Of a DNA stretch of 64,000 bases, positions 9,055-15,892 are shown one piece after another. Made by a program: the position numbers and the translations under genes. Positions within the stretch are counted from its first letter, which is position 1, and each line of letters begins with the position of its first letter. The notes under the pieces are model-generated. The model saw only the letters and a list, made by a program, of their open reading frames with translations, was not told the DNA's origin and ran no database searches. The stretch comes from Actinomycetales bacterium. Its GTDB lineage: Bacteria > Actinomycetota > Actinomycetes > Actinomycetales > Kineosporiaceae. Location of the stretch: contig JAAYAH010000049.1 of assembly GCA_012719445.1 (NCBI GenBank), positions 1 to 64,000 on the forward strand, given 5' to 3'.

Positions 9055-9611
9055 GACCCCTCCTCCGCCGGCGGGGAGTCCTCGGCGGGGAGCGGGGGCG
9101 GCGGCGGGGTCCTGCGCCACAGCTCGCGGAGCACGCTGAGGTCCGCGGCACTCCAGGCGGCCACCCGGGGGCCGAGCCGGACCGTCGCGGCCGGTTCGTC
9201 CCAGAGCACCCAGCCGGCGTTGTGCAGCCGGCGCACGGCCGCGAGCGAGGCCCGGTGGAAGGCCCCCGGCTCCCGGTCGGTGAGGGACCGGAACACGGCG
9301 GTCACCGCGGACCACGGCGCGGCGGAGCCCGGCCACGGGGAGCCGTCCGCGCTCCGCCAGCAGCAGCGCAGGCAGGCGGCCAGGACCCGGGCCGTGTCGT
9401 TCGGCTGCTCGACGGCGGGACCGGCCAGCTCCAGCTCGCCGAGCACCCCCGGCCCCGCCGGCTCCGGCACCAGGGGGAGCAGCCACACCTCCTCGGAGCC
9501 CGGCTCGGCCAGTCGCAGCACGCCGTCCGGGGTCGTGGTCGAGGCGGGGACCCGCAGCGGCCCGGCCGCCCGGATCCTGGCCCACAGCAGGGCCGTGGGG
9601 GAGACGCTCAC
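9051..9611 (-). CDS. Small subunit of the SMC-like operon, function unknown
   Basis: This 186-residue protein has no motif I recognise. The N-terminal 70 residues look beta-rich (VWLLPLVPE, ELELAGPAV). The C-terminal half is helical with a possible wing near HNAGWVLWDEPAATVRLGPR, and the end is a Pro/Glu-rich tail. It is joined by GTGA overlaps on both sides. In MukBEF or JetABC there is one kleisin and one KITE protein, so this is an extra component, or the kleisin function is split between this gene and the 405-residue gene before it. Confidence 0.6.
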   Translation of the reverse strand: MSVSPTALLWARIRAAGPLRVPASTTTPDGVLRLAEPGSEEVWLLPLVPEPAGPGVLGELELAGPAVEQPNDTARVLAACLRCCWRSADGSPWPGSAAPWSAVTAVFRSLTDREPGAFHRASLAAVRRLHNAGWVLWDEPAATVRLGPRVAAWSAADLSVLRELWRRTPPPPPLPAEDSPPAEEGS

Positions 9612-10825
9612 CGCGCACCCCCGGCCGGCAGCCGCCGGAACAGCCCGGCGGAGACCCAGGACACCGGGGCCTCCGGGTCGACCCGCAGGCCGTCGGTCCA
9701 GACCAGCTCGTACCCGAGATCCGGGTGCAGGTGCGCGGCGGTCAGCGCGGCGAGCACCCGCCGTCCGGCCAGCCAGTCGCCGACGGCGTCGATCGCGGCG
9801 GCGACGGGCACCGCGTCCCTGCCCCGCAGCGCCTCCTCCGCGACCCGGAGCAGCTCCTCGTCGTCGGTGGTGTCACGCTCCGGCACGGGGACCATCGCGT
9901 CGGCAGTCGGGCGCGGCGGCGGGGTCCGCCCCGACCCGACCGGCCGCTCGGCCTCGACCGCCTCGGTCATCTCCTGGGGCGAGAACCACGGCGCCGGGGC
10001 GTCGACGAGCACGCCGTCCAGGACACCGGCGAGGGTGGCCGCGTCGCTCGTCCTGGCGAAGGTGCGCCAGGTCTCGGCGGGGAGCAGGCCGAGGGCGCGC
10101 GTCGTCCCGGCGTGCTCGATGAGGCGGGCCGCGGCGGCGTCGCTCGCGTCGCCGTAGGCGGCGAGGGCGCCGCGCAGACCGGCGCAGTCCCGGTCCAGCT
10201 CCGGCCAGCGGCCGAGCACCGCGGCGTGCAGCTCCTCCGCCCTGCTGATCAGGGCCCGGTTCCCCCACAGCAGCTGGACGTTGTCGCGCAGGTCCTCGAC
10301 CGGGCTGGCGACGGCGAGGATCGCCAGCTCGTTGGCGATCAGCCGAAACACCCGGACCAGGCGCCGCAGCGACGCCCGCCCGTCGTCCGGGCCGGCCTGG
10401 GGGCTGGCGACGCTCATGCCCTCGAGGGTGAGCAGTTGGTGCAGTTCGGCCTGTCCGCCCTCCGCCGCCATCCGGCGCAGGAACAGCAGCATGACGTAGG
10501 GCGCGAACGCGGCCCGGTAGAACCGCTCGTGCGGGCGGTCCACGACCCGCGTCACCGCGCCGTACTCGCGGAGCACCTCGAACCGGCGGGTGACCAGCCG
10601 CTCGGGGAACCGGGCACAGGCCGCGACGACCTGCTCCACGGCCAGCCCGTCGCTGCCGGCCTCGGCGAATGCCTCCAGGATCGCCTCGTCGACGTCGACG
10701 AGGTCCGGCTCGGTGATCATCGCCCCGGACTCGCGGGCCAGGACGGCGAAGACCTGACGGAAGACCCGGAGCACGGCGGCGTCACCGGCCAGCCCGTCCA
10801 GAGTCGGATCCTCGCGCCCCGTCAC
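9608..10825 (-). CDS. Kleisin/JetA-like helical protein, first gene of the SMC-like operon
   Basis: The 405-residue product begins with helices and a probable winged helix (about residues 55-105, LVTRRFEVLREYGAVTRVVD). A long helical middle follows, then a Pro-rich linker near residue 300 and a C-terminal helical/wing segment. The order winged helix, helical middle, second domain and its position at the head of the operon suggest the kleisin (MukF/JetA role). It starts the coupled set; the stop overlaps the next GTG. No clear Shine-Dalgarno is seen before the start, so the first codon is uncertain. The roughly 100 bases upstream separate it from arfB on the same strand. Confidence 0.6.
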   Translation of the reverse strand: MTGREDPTLDGLAGDAAVLRVFRQVFAVLARESGAMITEPDLVDVDEAILEAFAEAGSDGLAVEQVVAACARFPERLVTRRFEVLREYGAVTRVVDRPHERFYRAAFAPYVMLLFLRRMAAEGGQAELHQLLTLEGMSVASPQAGPDDGRASLRRLVRVFRLIANELAILAVASPVEDLRDNVQLLWGNRALISRAEELHAAVLGRWPELDRDCAGLRGALAAYGDASDAAAARLIEHAGTTRALGLLPAETWRTFARTSDAATLAGVLDGVLVDAPAPWFSPQEMTEAVEAERPVGSGRTPPPRPTADAMVPVPERDTTDDEELLRVAEEALRGRDAVPVAAAIDAVGDWLAGRRVLAALTAAHLHPDLGYELVWTDGLRVDPEAPVSWVSAGLFRRLPAGGAR

Positions 10826-10925
10826 AACTGCCTGACCTTAGTAGGCCGGTGATCCGCCGGGTCCGGCCGGGCGCGGACTCGGCCCCTCCGGGACGGGGGA
10901 CAGCCGGCCCCGGCACGGGGGACGG

Positions 10926-11348
10926 TCACTGATCGCCGCGGCGCAGCCGCTTGATCTCCGAGCGCCTGCGCTTGCCCTCCAGCCGCCGGAGTTGGGAGCC
11001 GCGGGTCGGTCGGGTCGGGCGGCGCGGCGGGGCAGGGGGCGCGACGGCGTCCCGGACGAGGGTGGCCAGCCGCGTCCTGGCGGCCTCACGGTTGCGCAGT
11101 TGCGACCGGAACTGGGACGACGTCACGGTGAGGAGGCCCCCGGCCAGCCGTGGAGCCAGCCGGAGCAGCGCCCGATCCCGCACGTCGGGCGGCAACGCCA
11201 CCGAGGACTCCGGGTCCCAGCTCAGCTCGACCCGGGAGTCGGAGGTGTTGACCCCCTGGCCGCCCGGCCCGCTGCTGTGCGAGAAGCGCCACCGCAGCTC
11301 GCCCGCGGGGATGGTGACCGCAGGGGTGACCACGAGGTCGCTGTTCAC
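10926..11348 (-). CDS. arfB: Alternative ribosome-rescue factor ArfB
   Basis: This short release factor should enter stalled, non-stop ribosomes and hydrolyse the peptidyl-tRNA. The 140-residue chain has the catalytic GGQ at residues 29-31 inside SSGPGGQGVNTSDSRVEL, the family signature. It ends with the basic tail (KRRRSEIKRLRRGDQ) that fills the empty mRNA channel. Size and tail exclude RF1/RF2. It stands alone, on the same strand as the SMC-like operon and divergent from the ybjN gene. Confidence 0.95.
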   Translation of the reverse strand: MNSDLVVTPAVTIPAGELRWRFSHSSGPGGQGVNTSDSRVELSWDPESSVALPPDVRDRALLRLAPRLAGGLLTVTSSQFRSQLRNREAARTRLATLVRDAVAPPAPPRRPTRPTRGSQLRRLEGKRRRSEIKRLRRGDQ

Positions 11349-11508
11349 GGCACCTCCACCTGCCAGGTCCTGCCACCGGCGCGGACGCCGTGCCCCGGCC
11401 CGGTGCCGGGGGCTCGCCGCGCCGGGTGCGACGGCGACGGCGCCTGCCCGGCTACCCTGCTCGGCGAGTTGTTCAGATCACGCCACGGTGGGCACGGGAG
11501 GCGATGAC

Positions 11509-11931
11509 ATGCTGGTGCTGGCGGAGACCTGGCGGCAACTCCTGCACGAGTACGCGGCGCGGGAGGAGTACCGCTACACCGTCGACGGCGACTCGATCAT
11601 CATCCGGTTCAAGGCCGCGGGGGAGCGGCACATCGGGCTGAAGCTCAACGCGACGGACTCCTTCCTCGTCGTCTTCATGTTCGACGAGCGTTTCGTGGAG
11701 GAGGACCGCAGGCCGCTGGCCGTCATGGCGTGCAACCGGTGGAACGCCGAGAAGCTCATCCCGAAGCTCTACCTCAACGAGCACGAGGACGGGCAGTGCG
11801 ACATCGTCGGCGAGTGGTCGGTCCCGAGCTGCCTCGGTGCCGACCTGTCCTCGTTCACACAGGTCATGGAGTGGGCGATCGCGACCCTCGACAGCGTGTA
11901 CGAGTGGCTCGGCGAGAACTACGGGCTCTAG
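11509..11931 (+). CDS. YbjN domain protein
   Basis: The 140-residue product matches the YbjN family (fold related to type III secretion chaperones): a beta sheet with IIIRFKAAGERHIGLKLNATDSFLVVFMF followed by a helix with CNRWNAEKLIPKLYL and a C-terminal helix ending in SVYEWLGENYGL. The family is common in actinobacteria and of unclear function. A GGGAGG 8 bases before the ATG supports this start over an upstream GTG. It is a single cytosolic gene with no operon partner. Confidence 0.85.
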   Translation: MLVLAETWRQLLHEYAAREEYRYTVDGDSIIIRFKAAGERHIGLKLNATDSFLVVFMFDERFVEEDRRPLAVMACNRWNAEKLIPKLYLNEHEDGQCDIVGEWSVPSCLGADLSSFTQVMEWAIATLDSVYEWLGENYGL

Positions 11932-12159
11932 CCGTCCCGCAGGTGTCCCCGGCCCGGCCCTGCCGGTGCCCGCTGTCCGGGAGTTCTCTCTCCCCCGGCC
12001 GCGAACGGGTCCCGATCCGGTGAAACACGGCACGCGCGCCTCCCGGTGCCCCTAGGCTGACCGGGTTTCCGCGGCCGGGCCCGGTCTCGCAGCCACGGGG
12101 GGACTCACACGCTGCGCCGGGGCGGTCGCCACGGTGAGCGTGGAGAGGACGGGACGGGG

Positions 12160-12858
12160 ATGAGCGTGGCGAGGCGAGCTGGCCGAGTCGGAGCGCTGGG
12201 AGCAGCGGGAGCACTGGTGCTGGCGCTCGGCACCGGCACGGTGACCCCGGCGTCCGCTGCCACCTGCACGGTCACGGGCATCACGCCGGCCTCGGTGACC
12301 GTCGGCCTGTCCCCGGTCACCCGGACCTGGGGCGTGCGGACCGGCGGGTGCACCGTCGAGCACTGGTACGTGCTCATCGACCGCGCCTATGTCATCGCCG
12401 ACTCGGCCGCCCCGACCTGGGCGATCGATCCCGCGTACCTGGTGAACGGGGACGCCGGCACGTCGTACGCCGACGTCACCGTGCTGAGCGACGACGGGGA
12501 GGACACCGAGGCGACGGCCCCGTTCACGCTGAAGCGGCGCGCGACCTGGGGATCCACGCTCAACGCCGGCCCCGAGCCGGTGAAGAAGGGCAAGAAGATC
12601 ACCGTCCTGGGTACTCTCGGCCGGGCCGACTGGACCAGGAACGCCTACGTCGGGTACTCCGGCCAGAGGGTGCGGGTGCAGTTCCGGGCCGCGAAGACCA
12701 CCACCTGGACCACCGTGAAGACGGTGATCACGGGCACGAGCGGCAAGGTCTCCACGACGATCACCGCGAGCAGGGACGGCGCCTGGCGGCTGTACTACGG
12801 CGGCAACTCCGTCACCGCCGCGGCGACCAGCAAGGCCGACTACGTCGACGTGAGGTGA
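12160..12858 (+). CDS. Secreted beta-rich protein of unknown function
   Basis: This 232-residue protein has a typical signal peptide (basic start, GALGAAGALVLALGTGTV core, ASA-A cleavage near residue 32). The mature part is Thr/Val/Gly-rich and looks like two Ig-like beta sandwiches. The first holds two Cys (ATCTV and GGCTV) that may pair. The second (about 125-232) has the KKGKKITVLGTLGRADW, GQRVRVQFR and GAWRLYYGG pattern seen in many Streptomyces exported proteins. No catalytic residues are evident. It precedes a small membrane protein gene by 71 bases. Confidence 0.75.
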   Translation: MSVARRAGRVGALGAAGALVLALGTGTVTPASAATCTVTGITPASVTVGLSPVTRTWGVRTGGCTVEHWYVLIDRAYVIADSAAPTWAIDPAYLVNGDAGTSYADVTVLSDDGEDTEATAPFTLKRRATWGSTLNAGPEPVKKGKKITVLGTLGRADWTRNAYVGYSGQRVRVQFRAAKTTTWTTVKTVITGTSGKVSTTITASRDGAWRLYYGGNSVTAAATSKADYVDVR

Positions 12859-12929
12859 GCCGGTCTGCCCGAGGCACCGGGTACCGTCGACGGACGACGA
12901 CCGACGGCCCGGAGAAGGAGCCGACCAGC

Positions 12930-13346
12930 ATGGCGAACCCGGACGTGACACCCGCAGCCGAGGGCACCCCCGCGACCGCCGACCCCGTGGACACCGACGC
13001 CGTCGACACCGACGCCGTCGACGCCTACCCGGAGACCTCACCGGGCAGGAGGTCGGCGCGCGCGGCCTGGTGGTCGCTGCTGTCCATCCCGGTCGCCTAC
13101 ATGCTCGGCTACCTCGTCTGGTCGGGAGTCCACGGCCTGCTCGGACACTCCTCCGTCGCCTCGCTCGCCGCCGGTATCCCGGCAACCCTCATCATGATCA
13201 CCCCCGGGGTGCTGGCGCTCCGGTACGGCCTGCGTGCCCGCAGGGAGGGCGAGCCCGGCGGATTCACCCCAGCGGTGCTCGGCGCGATCGTCTCCGGCTA
13301 CCCGGCCCTGGCCGGTGTCATCGCTCTCGTCGAGATGCTGGCCTGA
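12930..13346 (+). CDS. DUF4190-like small membrane protein
   Basis: A GGAGAAGGAG tract lies just before the ATG at 12930. The 138-residue product has an acidic, Asp/Thr/Pro-rich cytosolic start with a VDTDAVDTDAVDA repeat. Three hydrophobic helices follow: WWSLLSIPVAYMLGYLVW, SLAAGIPATLIMITPGVLAL, and a last one in FTPAVLGAIVSGYPALAGVIALVEML. A basic YGLRARREGEPGG loop sits before the last helix. The layout resembles DUF4190-type proteins; function unknown. It ends convergent with the YhgE-type gene. Confidence 0.75.
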   Translation: MANPDVTPAAEGTPATADPVDTDAVDTDAVDAYPETSPGRRSARAAWWSLLSIPVAYMLGYLVWSGVHGLLGHSSVASLAAGIPATLIMITPGVLALRYGLRARREGEPGGFTPAVLGAIVSGYPALAGVIALVEMLA

Positions 13347-13414
13347 CCCCTGCCCACACCCGACGCCGGTGCGGGGCGGCGGCCCTGCCCGACGGCGTCG
13401 ACCTGACCCGGGCG

Positions 13415-15892
13415 TCACCCGGCCTGCAGGCTGGCCCTGACGTCGGCGAGGGTCCACCGCTGCCGCCGGGCCGCTGCCGCCGTGGTCACCGCCAGCGCGA
13501 GCACCCCCCACAGCAGCAGGCCGGTCAGGGCATTCACCGTCGACCCGGCTCCGGCTCCTCCGCCGAGCCGGGACAGGGCGTCCGCGGTGAGCGGCAGTGG
13601 CAGCAGGCCGTCGGCGATCCCGAAGAACCGGGGTGCCGTCGCGACCGGCGCGACCCCGTCGAGGCAGGCGATCTGCAGGACGAGCAGCCCGAGCGAGACG
13701 ATCCGACCCCCGCGGTTCCCGAGCGTGACCAGCAGCGCCTGGTTCACCGCGGCGAAGACCACCGCGGACCCGGCGGTGACGAGGGCCGCGGCCGCGGGCG
13801 ATCGGTGCGGCCCGTCGCGGAGCAGCAGGGTGCCGCCGACCATCGCCGCCTGGACGACGGCGAGCCCGACGGCCGGTCCCAGCCCGGCCAGCGCCAGCCG
13901 GTGCGGGGCCGCCGCGAGGCCGGCCGCCCGACGCGGCATGGCGCCCAGCACCAGGTACGTCGCGAACGCGCCGAGCCACAGCAGCACCGGGACGACGACC
14001 GGCGCCAGGTCGGCCGCGTCCCCGGCCTCCGTGGTGTCCCCGGACCGCGCCGTGTCCCCGGGCTGCGCCGTGTCCCCGGGCTGCGCCGAGTCTCCGGCGG
14101 TTCGCGCGGTGACCGGCTGGGCCGCCACCGCTGCCAGTTCGGCGCGCTCCTCGGCCCCGTAGGCGGGCAGGGCCCTGCCCGCCGTGTCGAGACCGGTCGC
14201 GAGTTCGGTCGTCCCCGCCGCGAGGTCGGCCGCGCCGTCGGCGAGCTCGCCGGTGCCGGTCGCCAGCGTCCTCGCCCCGTCACCGACCGCGGCCAGCCCG
14301 TCCGCGACCCGGTGCGCACCGGTGGCGAGCCGGGCGGTTCCGCCGGCGAGGGTTCCGGCACCGTCCGCTGCGTCGCCGAGCCGGGTGGCGAAGGCGGCGC
14401 TCCCGGTGCTCAGCTCGGCCGTGCCCCGGGCCAGTGCCGTCGCGCCGGTGCTCAGCTCGGCCGTGCCGTCGGCGATCCTGTCCGTGCCCGCCCTGGCCCG
14501 GCGGACGGCGGTGGTCAGGTCGTCCGTCCCGTCGGCGAGCGTCGCCGCCCCGGTCGCGGCCCGCTCCACCCCGGCGGCGAGAGCCGGGGCCGCGTCGGCG
14601 AGCGTCTCGGCCCCGTCCTGCAGCCGGTCGGTTCCGGTGGCGAGGTCGGCTGCGGCGGAGGCGGTCGCCTCGAGGTGGGCGCAGAACGCCGTCGAACCGC
14701 CGGCGTCCCGGCACTGCGCGGCGAGGCCGGCCAGACCGCCGGACAGGGCCGAGGCACCCGTTGCCGCCGTGCCAGCTCCGGTGGCCAGCTCCCTCGTGCT
14801 CCGGGGAAGGCGCTCGGTCCCGCCGCGCAGGGTGGCCAGCCCGTCGGCGAGCCCCTGGGCGCCGTCGGCGACCTCACCAGCACCGTCCTCGATCCGGCCG
14901 ATGCCCGTGGCCAGTGCGGACGTGCTGTCCGCGATCGTCGAGACCCCGTCGGCCACCGTCGCGGAACCGGTGGCCAGCTCCGTCGCCCCGCCGTGCAGGG
15001 TGTCGGCCCCGCCGGCGAGCCGGTCGAGGCCGCCCGCGAGCCTCCGGGAGCCGGTGCGCAGCGTGCCCGTGCCCGCGGCGAGCGCGTCGGCACCACTGCC
15101 GAGCGGTGCCAGCCCGTCGGCGAGTTCTCCGGCCCCGCCGGCCAGGTCGCGGGCACCGTCGCGCAGGGTGGCGGCTCCGTCGGCGAGGTCGCCGCCGCCG
15201 GTCGCCGCGGTGTCGAGCTGCTCGGCGAGGGTAGAGATCCCGGACAGGGCGTTCTCCAGGTACGCGGTGGTGATGTCGCGGCCGACCGAGGCCGCCGCCG
15301 CGGCGGACACCTGCTCGGCGATCGTGGTCACCAGATCGCCCGCGGCCGGGGCGGTGCGCAGCGTGACCGCGGCGGTGCGCGGGTCCCCGGCGGTCAGGCC
15401 GGCGACGGCGCGGGAGAAGTCCTCCGGGATCGTCACCACGGCGAGGTACCTGCCGTCGCGCAGTCCGGCCGCGGCGTCGTCGGCGGTCGCCAGCCGCCAG
15501 TCCAGCCGCGGGCTGATGCCGCTGTCCGGAGCCGCGCTGTCCGCAGCCGCGCTGTCCGGGGTCGTGGGGACAGGGGCCGCACTGGCAGGGGCTGCGTTGG
15601 CCGCGGCCGTGGGGGCAGGGGCTGCGTTGGCCGCAGCCGTGGGGGCAGGGGCCGCGCCGGCCGCGGCCGTGGGGTCAGGGGAGGTGAGCCGGGCCGCGAG
15701 CAGGCGCCCCGCCGCGACCGGCTGCGCGGAGGCGCCGGTCCCGGCGGTCACCGGCCGGTCCAGGTTCACCACGGCCGCCGGCACCCGGTCCAGCCGCTCC
15801 GCCCGTCCGGAGAAGGACGACAGCACCACCAGGCAGCAGGCTGTGGGCAGGACGACGGCGGCGAGCAGGCTCAGCGTGACGCGACGGGACAC
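13415..15892 (-). CDS. YhgE/Pip-type ABC-2-like membrane protein
   Basis: The 825-residue product begins with one membrane helix (LSLLAAVVLPTACCLVVLS) and an extracellular region starting NLDRPV, as in YhgE/Pip phage-infection-protein relatives. A very long region follows of repeated 7-to-11-residue LATG.xELADG units (about residues 240-600), a probable extended helical stalk. The chain closes with five or six membrane helices at the C-terminus. GTG at 15892 overlaps the end of the MMPL gene by 22 bases, so the two are one transcription unit. YhgE proteins pair with RND/MMPL exporters in many actinobacteria. The substrate is unknown. Confidence 0.85.
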   Translation of the reverse strand: MSRRVTLSLLAAVVLPTACCLVVLSSFSGRAERLDRVPAAVVNLDRPVTAGTGASAQPVAAGRLLAARLTSPDPTAAAGAAPAPTAAANAAPAPTAAANAAPASAAPVPTTPDSAAADSAAPDSGISPRLDWRLATADDAAAGLRDGRYLAVVTIPEDFSRAVAGLTAGDPRTAAVTLRTAPAAGDLVTTIAEQVSAAAAASVGRDITTAYLENALSGISTLAEQLDTAATGGGDLADGAATLRDGARDLAGGAGELADGLAPLGSGADALAAGTGTLRTGSRRLAGGLDRLAGGADTLHGGATELATGSATVADGVSTIADSTSALATGIGRIEDGAGEVADGAQGLADGLATLRGGTERLPRSTRELATGAGTAATGASALSGGLAGLAAQCRDAGGSTAFCAHLEATASAAADLATGTDRLQDGAETLADAAPALAAGVERAATGAATLADGTDDLTTAVRRARAGTDRIADGTAELSTGATALARGTAELSTGSAAFATRLGDAADGAGTLAGGTARLATGAHRVADGLAAVGDGARTLATGTGELADGAADLAAGTTELATGLDTAGRALPAYGAEERAELAAVAAQPVTARTAGDSAQPGDTAQPGDTARSGDTTEAGDAADLAPVVVPVLLWLGAFATYLVLGAMPRRAAGLAAAPHRLALAGLGPAVGLAVVQAAMVGGTLLLRDGPHRSPAAAALVTAGSAVVFAAVNQALLVTLGNRGGRIVSLGLLVLQIACLDGVAPVATAPRFFGIADGLLPLPLTADALSRLGGGAGAGSTVNALTGLLLWGVLALAVTTAAAARRQRWTLADVRASLQAG
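15588..15677. repeat. Three 30-bp tandem repeats inside the YhgE-type gene
   Basis: Three near-identical 30-base units encode a PAPTAAANAA-like decapeptide in the extracytoplasmic linker after the first membrane helix. Copy number probably varies between strains by slippage. Confidence 0.8.
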
